A stretch of 64,000 bases of DNA from Hemileia vastatrix (GCA_030280995.1 JASXTE010000124.1:1-64000), one strand, 5' to 3'; positions 1 to 15,120 are shown, numbered from the stretch's first letter. Notes: generated from the sequence alone by a model not told the origin. Numbers and translations: made by a program.

Positions 1-547
1 AGAGCAAAGTGGTGAATCTGTTCTATCTGGTTCTTTTACTCCTTCACGTTCTCATTCTTCTTCTCGTTCTCTTACACATTCTCTCTTTATCTTTCTCTCT
101 CTCTGTCTCTCTGTTTGTATGAAAAGTGTGTCTTTGTACTGCGCACACATTTTTCGAACGTTCAAGTAAGTGGGCCAAGGCTGGTGGTCCATTGAAGGAA
201 AAATCTTTCAATGGACAGGTTTCTGCCACTGAAATTCCGAATTCGATGGACGAATTTGGTCATGCGCTGTGATGACGAACATGTTTATGTCTTTTCATGT
301 TCTCTTTTTCCCTTCCTCTGGACAGTGAAAACATTGCCTCGTCGATGGTCCACATTTCACTATCGTAACTATCGACCTGCTTATTTCATCTTCTTTTACT
401 TACTTCCAAGTGAAGGATATCTTCTTTAACAAATCATCCATTATTTCTCTCATCTTCTCTCTTCCTCTCTTATTCACTCTATTTATCTGTGTAGATATTT
501 GTAGATACTCAAGTGGACTATTTTCCACTTAATCAATTGACCCAGTG
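1..547. other. Upstream flank of the FAM13 gene
   Basis: There is no supportable gene here. The stretch is pyrimidine-rich on the + strand (CTCTT/TCTTTCT runs around 50–120 and 440–480), as expected for a promoter or 5' untranslated region of the gene that starts at 548. I see no clear TATA box. An untranslated first exon could lie here but cannot be located by eye. Confidence 0.4.
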
Positions 548-862
548 ATGAAAGCTCGAATTCGACGATTATCTGTTTCTGTTGATTCATCTTTTTCTTC
601 TCCCGATCAGAATAATATTAGACAACAACAACAACAACAACAAGATGACAATTCTAACCTTTCCCTTAATCCATCATCAAATAGTACGGGTCAACCATTC
701 AAGGTAAGTGTATATTTATTGATTTTCAATCATCCATACATTTTCATGCCGATCAATGATTTATCAATTCAATTTATTCATGTTTATTAGTTCTAGTTAC
801 ACTTTGTCAATCAAAAATTAATTTGACATTTATACATGTTATATGTTTTTCTATGACAATAT

Positions 863-913
<51 letters not shown>

Positions 914-3900
914 AACATCAGGATACTTCTCGTATGGAAAAAATGCGTAAATTATTATCATCACCACTTTCATCACGAAGAAAATCAGCTACAAGTACAT
1001 TAACATCATCTCATACTAATTGTTCACCATCATCTGCTTCTGCTTCTTCTTCTTCTAATGTTAAATCTTGTGAAAGTTCATCATCATCAGATGGTAAAAT
1101 ATTTGGTGCACCATTATCATCTGGTATTCCTTATGTTGTAACACGTTTATGTTCATACATTGAATCAGAATCAGGACTTCAACAAGAAGGTATATTTCGA
1201 ACATCTGGTAATGTTAAATTAATTGAAAAATTAAAAAATTCATTTGATACATGTGGTGATGCACCTTTAGAAGATATTGCTGATGTACCATCAGCAGCTG
1301 CACTTGTTAAATTATATTTCCGTGAATTACCTGATCCAGTTATACCTTCGAATATGCATCAATTACTTTTTCAAGCTGCGAAAGCTTATTCAAATTCAGA
1401 ATACTATTTATCTCAACAAGATACTGTAAAACAGCAACAACAACAACAAACAACACCTAATCGAAACATTTGCAAATTAACTCAACAGGGTGATTCATGT
1501 GATCTCGGTCAATCGAGTTCTTCTTTATGTCATCAAGATACAACAGAAACAGCAACAGCAAGTTCTGACAAACAAATGGATAAAGTTCAAGATAAAAGCA
1601 AAGACAAAGATGATGAACTTTTAATGAAGCAAAAAGAAAAACACGATGTATATGTTCAAAGAATCAAATCACTCTTATCAATCATTCCCCCTGCCAATTT
1701 CTATACTCTTCGTTATTTGTGTTCATTTTTACATCGAGTTTCACAGTATGAATCATCTAATCGTATGAATTCAGCATCACTTGGTATTGTTTTTGGTCCA
1801 ACTATATTCAGGTAAGTTAATCAATCGTAACAATATATACATAAATATAAATATATTAATATATATATATTCAAATCTATATAATACCATTGGATAAAAA
1901 AAAATCAAACAAACAAACAAACAAACAAATAAATGTAATTTATGTCATGTTAACACGTTTAAATTTGTACCGACAAATGAACATTCTAAAAATAGAAGGT
2001 AAACCCAATGAATGAATGCATGACAACAGGATAAATTTACCCTAAAGTTACTTGGTGGTGATGGTAGAATAGTACTATGGTTGTAGTAGTGGTGGTGGTT
2101 TAATTGTTATTGGTAAACATATGTTCAGGGTCGAACTTGGCAGGGAGTCAGTGTACTAGTGTAGAATTCAAGGATACCTTTAACGCTACAATTAGAACTG
2201 GTGAAAGTGGCGAGGAGAGAAAAAAAAAACAAAATATTCCACTAACTAAAGTAAAAGAGGAGGAAGAAGAAGAAGAAGTTCTTTCTTCTTTCCACTACAT
2301 AGTGAATGAGTTAGAAAGAAAAAAGTTCTATCTTACTGTGACTCGTCTCTTCTTCGTTAGATTCGTCGTTTTTCTTGTCTCTCTGTCTTTTACTGTCTCT
2401 TGCTTGTTTCATTACTTTACACTCATCTTGTCTTTCTTGGCAAGTGTTACACACTATACACACTAGAACTCGAACTCGAACTACGACTACACACACACAT
2501 ACCAGACCGACAAAAAAAGTTAATTTAATCTTTATTAACCAAACACAGAATTTCCACGGAAGAGTATACAACGTTGAAGGATGAAGCAATTGATGGACCA
2601 AATCAAGTTGTTACTGCGTTAATCAATGAATGTCATGTAATATTTGATTTACTCCCTGATCCTTCATTTTCAACTAAGTGTGCAACTATTGTCTTATTAG
2701 ATCCAAGAAAATCTGTTATTTTGTCTCCTTCGTGTACATCTTCGTCGTTGTCGTCGTCGTCAATTGCATCAACTACATCTCGAGCCAAAAAAGGAGCCAG
2801 CATCGATTTATGCGACTTACGTCAGTCTTCATTGCAAGAAAAATGCAGTAAACATTTACACACTGAAGAAGATCTTTCAAGTGCCAATATTAATACAATA
2901 AATAATAAGAAAAAATCAACTATTGTACCAATTGTTTTACTCAGTCATTCTGATGATGATACAACTGTTGATTTAAATTTCAATACTGATACAATCATGG
3001 ATATGACAACAACAACAACAAAAACAACATCAACATCAACATTAACAACAACAGCAAAAACAACATCAATAAATTGTCCTTCTTCTCGTCAACGACCATC
3101 ATCATCGAGTTCTAATAATTTATTTAGATCAATATCAGAAGAACGTTCAACATGTTCATTTGATTCAATAACTAATGAATTAAGACGATGTGCTTCATCT
3201 GATAGTTTAAGTAAATGTAAAAATAATTCATCTGCTTTAGCTGCTGTTGTTGCTGCAACAACTGCATCATTATTATTTCCATCATGTACATCTTTAGTTC
3301 CTCCATCATCTAAACCAACGTTGACATTATTGACAACATTATCTACTTCCACATCAACTTCCAATTCTCATTCACCAGGTAATTCATCATCTTCAGATGA
3401 ATCAACCTTTAATACATCAAATACTTCAACTGAAACAGTTGTTATAACTGCTTGTAATGATGACAATTCAAATCATTGTCAACATGATGATAAGACAAAT
3501 GAATTATCTTCAGATAAATCAATCTTACATAATTCTAAGACTGATCATTTGATGGTCATTCAATCATCACCAAAATGTACATCTGATGATGATAAACTTG
3601 TCATTAGTAAAGATAATCAATCAGTCGATGAAAAATCTTCATCATCATCACCATCATCAAATTCAATGGATAACAATACAAAGCCATCAGGTGTAATTTG
3701 TGATAACAATAACAATAGTCCATCTCAATGTAAAGACAAAAACATCAATGTCATAAGCACTATTAACAACATTGATGATGCGCCAACAAAGGCACATTTG
3801 AGTTCATTAGTCAATTCCATTTGTCCTACAAATACTACAAATACTACAAATACTGTGTCAGTTGTCGTAACAGGTGCACATGGTGACGATGAAGAACATT

Positions 3901-5832
3901 CTTCTTCTTCCTTGTTAATACCAACAACAATAACAACAACAACCACAACATCATCATCGTCATCCTCGTCAACAAATCAAATGAATAATCAACTGTCAAC
4001 ATCATCGTCAACTTCACTTGCTGCATTAACTAAATCACCAACATCATCATCATCTACTATGGAATCAGAAGCACCAGTTTCACCATCTGCTTATAGATCA
4101 TACTTAACACGTCGAACATCAGAACATTTACTTAGTGTTGCTCCTTCACCTCCATTAGAACAAGATGATTATTCAGGTAAAATAAATATATTACAATCAG
4201 CAGCAGTAAAATCAGTTAAACGACAAATAAGTTGTCTTAAAAGACAAATTAAAGAATATGAAATAGATTTTGAAGATAAACATGGTTATCCACCAAGTAT
4301 GGATCAAAAGTTAAATTCAACATTTGCTCGACCTGCTTTACTTGAATTGAATAAATTGAAAAAATCACTTAAAGATTTTCGTCAAGGTAAAATTATCAAT
4401 AAATATTCACCTGGTATTGATGATAACAATTATTTAATCAACGAGAAAATTAATGAAAATTTACCTGATACTTGTCAATTATTTGATACTAATCAACAAG
4501 GACAACAACAACAATTAATTGGATGTCTCAGTATTACACGAAAGTGTCATTCATCATCAAAGTATAACACTTTAACGGGTAACCAATCAATTGATTCATC
4601 AACTTGTCCATCTAAATTGACAACAACAGCAACAACAACAATGACAACAACAACATCATGTAATTGTAATGGATCTGAAAGTGATATAAAAACTTTAAAA
4701 AATATTGAAGATCAATTCAATAAATTACTTGAATGTATGAAAGTTAAAAGAAATTATTGTAATCGACCAGAAGAAATAACCTTAATGACAGCTGGACAAA
4801 TACTTGATGAAAAAGCAGATTTACAACGTGAATTACTTAAATTTGAATCAATATATGGTCATCCTGATTGTGAAAAACATCGACATATTATGAGACCAAT
4901 TTATGATCGATATCGTTCAATTAAACGATTAGTATCTAAAATGCCAACAGTTAATACAATAACTGATATTGATTATAATTTATCAGTTGATCAAATTAAA
5001 TCATCATCATCAACATCATTTAAACCAACAATTGAAATACAAACTTTACCAATATCAAGTGATGATTTGTTAAATGAATTGTCAATTGTTGCTACAACAA
5101 GTTCTATCGATACAACAGAATCATTAGAACCAATTCCAGAAAATGTGACACTTGATTTTAAACAATCAACAACAATTAGTACAAGTAATTCAAGTTCAAC
5201 ATCAACAAGTTGTTCATCAACTTCATCATCTAAATCTGGTAATTGTGACAAATCAACTGGTTTAAAGACACCAACATCAGTTCCATCATCAACAACAACA
5301 ACACCAGCAACAACAACAACAAATGCAACAATTGTTGCAATTTCACCAAGTGATTTAGCACGAATTAAAAAACAACAAGGAATACCAATAACTTCAGCTA
5401 AATCAGTTAATTATTTTCATCAGAAAAAACATTCATTTTCACATCCTGGAGATTCTGAAAGTATCATTGGTTCAACTGGTGATATAATTCAATATCATGA
5501 AATGTCTTTAATTCAATTATTAGAACAACTTAATCGTACACGTGCTGAAAAGAAACATCTTCAAAGGATAATTAATTCATTGGAAGAAGATATTTTCAAA
5601 AAAACTGGTCGTAAGGTTGAAAAAGAAGATCGAATTTTACCCATTTATACAAACTATAAGGTAAGTTATTAACTGATGCTAATGATGATGATGATGATGA
5701 AGTAAATTGTTAATTAATTTGATTGATTTCCTTTCAATTAAACAGCAAGTCAAGGGTAAACTTCGATTGCTCAAAGCTTTGGTCGCCAAGTCAGAAAAAG
5801 GTCAACATTATCCATCTCGAATGAGCTTATAA
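548..5832 (+). CDS. FAM13: FAM13-family RhoGAP protein (4 coding exons)
   Basis: Exons are 548-703, 922-1811, 2549-5660 and 5746-5832. All junctions are GT/AG and phases agree, giving about 1414 aa. Residues ~111-375 form a RhoGAP domain, which stimulates GTP hydrolysis by Rho-type GTPases; the arginine finger is R145 in EGIFRTSGN, and LYFRELPDP and LGIVFGPTIFR are typical. About 85 polar residues (~208-292) interrupt the domain. A very long Ser/Thr/Asn-rich linker follows. Three FAM13 coiled-coil blocks come next: near 893 (YEIDFEDKHGYPPS), ~1066-1145 (RHIMRPIYDRYRSIKRLV) and ~1331-1410 (LLEQLNRTRAEKKHL, then KLRLLKALVAK in the last exon). The order RhoGAP plus C-terminal coils is that of FAM13A/B. 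The first in-frame ATG is at 548, directly after a GTG. An extra upstream exon cannot be excluded. Confidence 0.9.
863..911 (+). repeat. (AAC)n microsatellite
   Basis: About 16 AAC units sit in FAM13 intron 1 (704-921), ending just before the acceptor at 919-921. Such a run this close to a splice site is likely length-polymorphic. Confidence 0.95.
1812..2548 (+). other. FAM13 intron 2
   Basis: The intron is 737 bp, with donor AG|GTAAGT at 1812 and acceptor CACAG at 2544-2548. It contains an AT stretch (1845-1880), an (AAAC)n-like run near 1907-1930 and a GGTGGTGG stretch near 2090. No embedded gene was seen on either strand. Confidence 0.8.
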
Positions 5833-8791
5833 CAATTAACAATGTTGTTGACCAAATTAATTATTATACGTGATGATGATGATGGCAAAAACAACCGATA
5901 TAAAATAATTCGGTTTCAATTGGTGCAATTAAATGTATTAATTTGATTTAATCTTCTTCAATTTAACTCTGTGTTACATTTGAATTGATATTGAATTGAT
6001 GAATTTTATCACCATTTTTTTGGTATAAATTGTTTCATTTACAAGGTAAAATATTTTGCTGAATCAGTCCAAATGGCAGCTAATTGTAAATGTCAATTTG
6101 TCAAAATCTAATCAAATCTACACATTACATAGATATATATGAAAAGAGTTAACTTATTTGCATGACTTGACATAAACTTATTGAAGAAAGAAAAAAATAT
6201 ATATATTAAAATTACAAATGGCAATTAAGTATCATCATTTGATGATTATAATCAATCAATTATTTGTTCCTGCAGTTTGCACCATCCATTTAAACCATTT
6301 GAAAGACTTTTGTCACTGTCCACTGTTGAAATATTTTAACAAACAGAAGAAGAAGAAGAAAAATAAACACATTCAAAAGTATTGATTATGAGAAACATTT
6401 TATCATTCACTAAATTGCACTTAAAATTAATTTCAACAACAACAATATTGCCTGATGTAATGGACGATATTCTTCCATTAACTTGGTGCACATTTAATCA
6501 ACATTTCAAGTAAAAAGCCGCAAAAGTTATCATACATTCTCATAGATGAAGTAAAATTTTTCTTTGTCATAAATTTATGACAAGATGAAATTCATTTTAA
6601 CAATTTTCTCTAAAGTTACATAAAGAAGAAGAAGAAGATAAAAAGAAAATTTGCTCTCTTTTGAAAAAAATCAACTTAAAACCATATAAAAAGTCAACAG
6701 CAGAAGCAATTTTTTTTCTTTTTGCTTGTTGTTCAGGTTAAAGATACAAATTAATTTCATTATAAGCAACAGTTACAATTTATGTCGTTATTTATCAATT
6801 ATTCAGAGAGATAGTACTTCAATTTAAGTGTAATTTTTGTCCAATTTAAAAAAATTAATTGAATGATGATGATGATGATGACGATGATAATGTTTGTATA
6901 TTGAATGGTGATATTGTTGTTCCTAAATCAACAAGATTACAAAGAGAAGAAGAAGAAGATTGTCAAGTGACACTTTCATCTTCACCAAATGAATTTATTG
7001 CTCGTACATGTGTTTATATTTGTTTTACAGATGGGTTTTAAAAAAAGGATAAACAACAAGTTTATTGACTCAAGTTGCCCAGTTGAGAGACTATGAGAAA
7101 GTATTTTCTCATCATCATCATTATTGTCATCATTGAGAAGAGAATAAAGAGAAAAAGTATGTCTGCAAGTCAACAGAACCGAAAGAAAGTGAAAATGATA
7201 ATGATGATCACTGCATCAAGTTCAATCAGGCATCAAAGGAAGAAGAAGAAACTTAAGAAAGGAAAGAATGAAAGAAATAAAGTTTTAAATTAATGCTCTT
7301 TGCGTGTTTGATTCAACTTGATTGCACACAGCAAGTGATGAAGATGAAAGTCAATTTGGGTGGTGGTGGTGTTGTTGCAGTTGTATTAACTTTTACTTTT
7401 TCTTTTACTTGTAGTAGTGAAATAGTGAAATAGTGAAATAGTTTCATTTGATTATTCTTTTGACCAAGTTCAAACCTTCATCTTCTTGTTCTTCATCTTC
7501 TTGTTCTTCATGTTCATCCTCCTCCTCCTAACTCATCAGTGGACCTTTTAAATTAATTTGACTTTCATGCTACACGCATTTACTGTGAAGCAATTGAAGC
7601 ATCAATCAAATGAATATAATACATAAAATAAGCATAACCATTGATGCAAGTGTTAAGATTAAGTGAAATTGATAAAAGTGCCACTTTGAGGGAAGAAGAA
7701 AGACCAAGAAGAAGAAGAAGAAGAAGAGGGCAGGTCATCAGGTGAAATGATACAAGGAGGCGTATCATTGCCTAAAGTTAAGGTTTTAAAGATGAAAATT
7801 GAACACAGCATTCAATTGACACACAGCAGGGATGAAGATTAAGTAATTTCGTGACTTTATTTGATGACCGTGTCTCCACTTTTTTCCCACTTTCAAATGT
7901 AAATTATTATTCTCTCTGTCTTTTCTCTTCTCTTGGTTCTTTTTTATCTCTTGTACACTTCATCTCTCTTTCTCTTTCTGTCTGTCTGTCTGTTCAGACC
8001 TTAAGAAGATGAAATGTTGTTAAGGTGATTCAACAGGTGAGTGTATCACTTGATTTATTTTATTTCACACAGGTACATGGTGGATGAAGTAACACATGTA
8101 ACACACACACATTTACCACACAATTTACCGAATACCACTGAGTATCATTTGAAATAGCATCAGTTGATCATGAGGTCACCTTGAGCCATGTAAAATGAAT
8201 TGACAGTGAATTTGTATATAAATTAAGTGTAACTTGAACTTGAACAAGGACAGTGAAATTAACTAAAAAACGATAGCGATAAAGATGATGAAGATGAAGA
8301 TGAAGATGATGGTGTTGATTGAATTTGGCGTGAAAGTGTGAAAAGTTTAACCTTGAACTTTTGTATGAAATAAATTATATTTCTTTGAATCATTGTCATG
8401 GTTAAATGACTATTAGATGACTTTAATTTAGTTGATATCTTATGTGAAACTTTTTAACACCATTATTTAACACCATAAGTAATGACAATTTGCACAATTG
8501 TGTCATGATTATAAATATAACAAGTTTGCAAAATAAGGAAAAAGAGTAAAAAGTAAAAGGCTATTGTTAAATGTTTAAATAGTTTAGATTATTACTTTTT
8601 TCTTAAGTATCATTTATCATACATTTAACCGGTTACTTACTTAAACCACAAAGAGAAAATAAAAATAATTACCAGTGATGAAACATGAAGTAGATAACTC
8701 ACGAAGTGCCATGTTAATTTGACTCATTTAACAGGTAAGTGAAAAGAAGAAAGAGCAAAGAAAAACTTGTGAGTTGTTTAATTTTTACACT

Positions 8792-8832
8792 GAAGAAGAT
8801 GAAGATGAAGATGAAGATGAAGATGAAGATGA
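8792..8832 (+). repeat. (GAAGAT)n purine-rich repeat
   Basis: A run of GAAGATGAAGAT units occurs in non-coding DNA. A shorter related run lies near 8285-8310. Confidence 0.9.
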
Positions 8833-11800
8833 TCAGCTTTATAATCTATTTAATTCTTCCATGGTTGTTCACTTTACCTGTTCACATGGTTAATTTACTT
8901 GGACCTTGAGATCTTTGCCCTTTGCATGGTCCATTGTTATATTTGTAATTGCACTGTTTAATGATGTACACTTGGTATGAAGAACTTTTCTCTCTTTTCA
9001 TCTAACAACAACATCAACATGAATCGTTTTTAATCTAATAAATCTAAGTACAAATCTTTTCCCTTGATCTTTTCATCATTTGCAAGAAGAAGAAAAAACA
9101 AAACAAAAATTCACTGACCTGATCAAGAGAAATCATCAACATCATCAACATGTATACAGTGTAAGTTGTTGTTGTAAAAATCTTTCAAAGTTACATCATG
9201 CATCCAGTTGAATTTACATCTTACAATGGTAATCATCATCATCATAATCAAATGGTGTGTTATGTATGTCTTTCATCCGTTAAGTGTAATTTACTTGTAT
9301 ATATTTTTGTTTATTTGTTTTTTGTCGTACAAAAAATTTTCAATTGTTATTCTTGTTTATTTCTTTTCACATGAAAAGAGGAATAAAAGAAGAAGAAAAA
9401 CTTCATCCACCCATCCTTAAGTGCTGCAAAAAGAAGAAGAAGAAGAAGAATAAAAGATACAAACAGCAGCATGAAAAAAAACACACACACATTCAACTGA
9501 TAATTATTTTATCAATTTAATTTTTACATCATACAAAATGTTGACTTGTCTTGTTGTAAGAAAGAGGAAAAGGTTTTCATCTTTCCTTTAACACACACAC
9601 CTTTTCCAATTTCATTATAAAGGACAACAAGTATAAATCCATCAATGTAACCATGTTAATTAATTACACACATATGAATTAACATTCAATATAATAAATA
9701 ACATTAATCATCTTTCATTTACACACTCAAATTGAATTACAGAGTTGTTATTGTCAAAAGTACACCAACAGTAAAATAATAATTTACTTTGTTATGTACT
9801 CATTGCATAACTTACACGTGAAAAGTGAACAAATTTAACTTTTATTATTTTTATTTTTCCTTCAAATTATGATTTTCATCAAGTTTCCTTTGACGAACTT
9901 CCCATCATGATGTTGTTGTCCGACATTTAACAAGTTAACATTCAACATCCAAGTAGACACAAAAATATTGTCGTTATTCAATCAAACAATTTGCTGTTCA
10001 ACCTAAAAACACTTTGTTCATCATTAGTCATCAAAGGATGTCGATTACAAGATTCAATGTTTCTAATTTATTTGTACAATAAGTAATTACTCAGCATTCA
10101 TTTCATCAATTTATGTATGAAACAATTCAACCAAGTAAATGAGTCAAGTAAAAGTCACCAAGTTCACTTAAAGTTATTTATTGATTCTGTGTGAAATTTG
10201 ATTTTTCCTTTACAGTTGATGAATGATCTTTCTTGTTGCCAGTGATTGTATAGTTACAGGCAATAAAGTTAGTTTAACCAGGATGAAAGATCAAGATAAA
10301 GCTGAGAAAGCTTTTAACATGTGAAAGGAAGAAATAAAGAAGAAGCAGAAAGAAAAAGAGACAGAAAAAGCGATGTCTGTCTTCAGTCTCAAGTGTTCTA
10401 AAGGAAGAAAGTGTTGTTCATTGAGAAGGGGTAAATTGCTGAATACTCAAGTGATGTTATGAGTCAGTCAGTCAGTCAGTTCCGATCAGTCAATCAACAT
10501 CATCAGCACAACTTGCAACATAATAATTAGAACCACAAGTAAAGTTAACTCATACACCAGAGAGAAAAAGTTTATTGATTCTTTGAAGGAAAGAAAAAAA
10601 AAAGCGACAAACGAAAATGAACACATTGATTGACTTAGAAATTGGCTGGTTGTTACTTCATCCAAGTGCAATCAACAGAGAAAAACATGTTAAAAAAAGA
10701 GAGAAAGAAAAATATAAGTAAAGTTAAAAGAAGAACAAAACAATCAATCAACAGGACACAACACTTAGCAACCTTTAGGATAAAGTACAATAACAATTGC
10801 CAAGTTAAAAGGTCATCTTTAAAAGTTAGAAAACAAGAAAACAACACCTGTCAAGGTTAATCTGACAATTTGATCTAAAAAATGTTAACTTTTACCAAAG
10901 GTTTACCTTAGAACAGCAGCAACAGAAACAACAACAACAACAGCAAAAGCAGAAGCAACAACAACAGCACAAGTGAAGAGGAAAAAATGTTTAAAAGTAC
11001 TTACAAGCCACTAAAGTTGCCTTTTTCACTTAACCATTCTCTGTGTGTCTCTTTCAACGTCTAATGTGATACAAGTGCCTGTAAAACAGTCAAAGTTAAA
11101 ACGTTGCAGGAAGCAAAAGAAAAAGTAAGAAGAAGAGAAGAAGAAGGAGAAACAACAACTGGCTACTGGTGGTCACTAAGTAATTCGACTCAGCTACCAG
11201 CGAGGTAAAGTTTAAATGTTAAAACATTTTAAACAACATAAGTAGGCGATTGAGGAGAAAAATCGACTTCAAAGAAGAAGAAGAAGACAAGTAAGAACAA
11301 GGAGAAGCAACAAAGGTACAGACAAAGTCAGGTAAAACATCGGCCAGGATGTGGGGTGTTTTTTTCAACTTTGAGTGAAAGGTAGACACAGGGTGGGATG
11401 AAATTCAGTCAGTTCAGTCAGTTGAGTGTTACGAGAAGAAAAAACACAACAACGCTGACAACCTGACACTGTGAGGACTGTAAGAGAAGAGAGAGGAAAA
11501 AAAAGGTAGAGAGAAACACACAAGGCAACAAGATGAAGCAAGGATGGCCACAGCTGGTCAGGAGGAGGCAAATTGCACCAGTAAATGGGCTTGGCCATTA
11601 AGGGCCCAAATCACTTTGCGAGTACACAAAAAAAAGAGAGGAAAAAAGAGCAACAGCCAAATAAAATGAGACAGGCGCCTCTGCTCACACACCTGTTCAC
11701 TTGTTCACCTGTTTCACCTGAACCTCTGGCATCTTACATCTTTATTGCTGTCCAGCATTTCATTCATCCTTCATCCTTCAACATTCACTTGTTCTTACTT

Positions 11801-12432
11801 TGCTAGTATACTTTTTCTTCTTCTTGAACAAGTTGGTCGGTCTATCAGTCGACTTTATTTGATTTCCATCAGTCATATCAAACTGCTGTCTCTTTGTTTC
11901 TTGATTGTTTCTTGATTGTTCTTTCATTCTTCATCTTCTTTGATCTTTGTCTTTTTTCTTTTTCCTTTCTCAAATTTCATCTGTGTGTTCTTCAACAAAG
12001 TGTCTCTTCTCATTGTCTCGGTATGTCTGTGAGTTGGTCATTGTTAGTGACATGTGAAAAAATTTCACATTCATGGGTCATCCTGTCTTTTCTCCTACTG
12101 GTAAATCCTCTGAAATTCATTTACAAGGATGAAGCAAAAGACAAAATACTTTCTCTCTCTCTCTTTTCTTTTCTTTCTTTATATATTTCTTTCACAGTGA
12201 AATGCATGCGATGTTCTTTGAAATTCTTTTTCTTTCTTTTTGTTTAAAAGTACTTCTTGTCTCTTAAAATCTTCACTGGGATGAAAAAAAGTCATTTCTC
12301 TCGACTGGTGTAATCCTTGGGACAGAAAGAGAAAACGAAGAAGATGAGCAAGAAGAAGAAGATGAAAAAGAAAAGAATGAGAAAAGAATAAAAGAGGCAC
12401 ACACACAATCTGCAAATGCCCTTTATGTCCAT

Positions 12433-12451
12433 ATCAAGGATTATCCTTGAT
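12433..12451. repeat. Perfect 9-bp inverted repeat with 1-base centre
   Basis: The arms are ATCAAGGAT and ATCCTTGAT, separated by a single T. Each arm contains GGAT/ATCC; together they form overlapping GGATTA-like words of the kind bound by K50 homeodomain proteins. Whether this is functional or chance is unknown. Confidence 0.5.
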
Positions 12452-15081
12452 GAGGAGGATAAAGCGTAACAAGTGATCCATCCTGACTCATCTCATGTTG
12501 AAATGTAATTTCATGTTGTCCTTTAACTTGTGGCACAGTTGTAGTCACTTGTTGCATCGCGGGTAACATGTGACTTTGTCTCTTTTTTCTTTTCTCTTCA
12601 TCTTCTTCTTCTTGTCCCTCCTCGAAAAAATACTAGTGTTCTAAGAGCTTTTAAGAGAGAAAAGAGAAAAAGAGAGAAGACTGAAGTGAGAAAAAGAGAA
12701 GAACCTGAATCCGTGGGAAAGTTACTTCACTTTGTGTAGTTGTAAGGTACAACAAGAAGAAGAAGGAGAAAAGTTTTTTTTTCTTCTTTTTTTCCATTTT
12801 TATTTTTGTTTTCCTCTCTTTCTTTCACTGTATTTTAACTGAGTCTCGGTATGCACCTTTTTCATTCTGTTCTTTATTCGGTGACATGATCTACCTGTGT
12901 AACCTGTGTCACCTGTATCACCGGTATCACCTTGTGTTCATATGCCGAACTTTTGTATTGTGGTTGTGACTGTTGTTGTACTTGCTGTTGCTGTTGTTGT
13001 ATTCTATTATGTACTGTTCTTGTGTCATTCAAGTCAGCAAATCAATTGTAATTCAATTGACACATCATTTGGTAATCGGTATGAACAAACACACCGAATA
13101 CAATACACACACAACATAGCAGTGAATTTGTTTTTTCCCTTGAAAATTTTCTAACCAGTAAACAGAATAAGAAGAAGGAAGAAGAAGAAGTTCACACAAG
13201 TGGCAAGTTCATTCTTCTTCGGGTGAGAATCAATTTGTGTCCAGGGCACGTTTTTTGGTTTCTTTGTTCGCCCCTTTTTTTCTTCTTCTCTCTTTCTGTT
13301 TCTTTCATTCTTTCTTTCTTTCTTATTTTCTCTCATTCTCTGAGTTTGAGGGTGAGAGGGGTCTTTTGTTACAAATTTTCCTCAAGTTGGCCCCTGAAAG
13401 TCGACGGTGATAGTAGAAAGTGACCAAAGAGCAATAGAAATAGAAAGAGAGAGAGAGAAAGAAGTAAGTATAAATGCTGCTTTGCTGTAGTTGTCCATGT
13501 CTATTGTGTATTTTTCTTCTCTTCTTTTTACTTATATATTTTTTCCTTCTTCTTCTTCTTGACGACCGACGAGTGTAAGTGAATGTATCATTTGGTCCGT
13601 GAAAAGAGATCACAAACCAGTTGCACACAAACTCGACAGCGAAACAACTTTGAATAGAACTTTAGGTCAATGGTAAAATTGGTCAGTTTGAAAAGAAGAA
13701 TAAAGACTTTTTCTTTCATTCTTTTTTCCTCTTTTCTCCCTCACTTTCACACTGACACAAAGAAGTTAGAAGACAAGGAAGTAAAAGCATCAAAGAAAAA
13801 AAAGGATAAAAAGAGAGAAGAACATACAAAGAAAGAGAAATACAAAAAAGAATACAAGTACAAAAGATGACCAAAGGAAACAGCAGGTAAAAAAAAGAAA
13901 GAAAAAGAAGGAAAAAGTGGTCAGTACAAAGGATGCAGAATGAGAAGTCTCTATTAGCGGTTGTACATGTGACCTCGAGAACAAGAGATCAGTTGAACCA
14001 AGGCAAATGGATAACTTGTCACATGTCAAAAAGAGAGAGAGAGAGAGACGAAAGATATTGACACTGTGGTATTTATTAGTACAGTTGTTGTTGTTGTTGT
14101 TGTTTGAAGATGATGGAGATTTTTTCTTCTTCTTTTTCATCCTGACCAACTGAGTAAGTAAGTGAGTAAGTGAGGAAGGCGGAGGAGGAAGTTTTCGGCT
14201 TTTTTTTGTTACTTCTTCTCTGCAACTTGGCAAAGATGATTGGTCTTTCGGTCAGTTGGTGTATGAACCTGAGGCCAGATCAACCAGGTAATGTTGTGTG
14301 GGGTTCACACCGGAATGAAAAGAGACAGAGAGAGAGAGAGGAAGAGGAAAGAAGGAAGAAAAGATGCAGTTGGAAGAAAAAGATGATGAGAAGGAGAAGA
14401 AGAAGAAGAAGAAGGGGGGCAGGGGGTACAAAGAGGGGCAATTACCTTAATTCAGGAGAGAATTTAGAGAGAGAAAGAAAGAAGAAATAATAATGGTTAT
14501 AAAAATAATAGTAATTACGCAGGCAGAAAGGGCGAGAAGAAGAGGCGTTTTGCAGTCAAAGTGAAATTGTATTTAGGGAAAAGCGCTTTTTGCCTTTTTG
14601 CCTTTCTAACATTTTGGGGCTGTTTGAATCTTTAGCCACTCCTGCCGACTGGAAAAAGAAAGGAAGAAGAAAAATACTCATGTTCAATGTGCTGTTGTAA
14701 GTTGTATGTGTAAGTGTTGCATTTAACACAAAAGACCGTCCAAAGAGAGAGAGAAAGAGAGAGTCAGGTAAATTCAAATTTACCAGGCGGATTTCAACTG
14801 CAACCTTGTCTAACCTATGTGTGTGTTCCGAATTAGAGAAAGGAAAGACCAAGAAGAAGAAGGAGAAGAAGAAGAAACAACACAGTCAAGTGAGAAGAAA
14901 GAAAGAAAGAAAGAAAGAAGGGAAAAGAAAGAAAAAAAGAAAAAAAAGGCTAGGTTTGAACATTTAATTTTTATTCACTTTTCTCGCCTGCCAGTTGGTT
15001 GTTGGTTGTTGGTTGTTATTTTGTTATTTTCTTCAGTGGTCGTGTTGCACTTTCAGTTGTTGTTCTTGGTGTTGTTGTTTA

Positions 15082-15082
15082 G

Positions 15083-15120
<38 letters not shown>

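Noticed and set aside
3089..3946. Antisense frames within FAM13 exon 3
   Set aside because: They are shadows of the real gene's TCA/ACA codons, giving Asp/Val/Glu-rich nonsense on the other strand.
13790..14233. Long open frames of Ser/Phe/Leu or Lys/Arg/Glu character in the repeat block
   Set aside because: They are translations of (CTT)n/(GAA)n tracts on both strands, lack splice logic and family resemblance, and appear in several frames at once.
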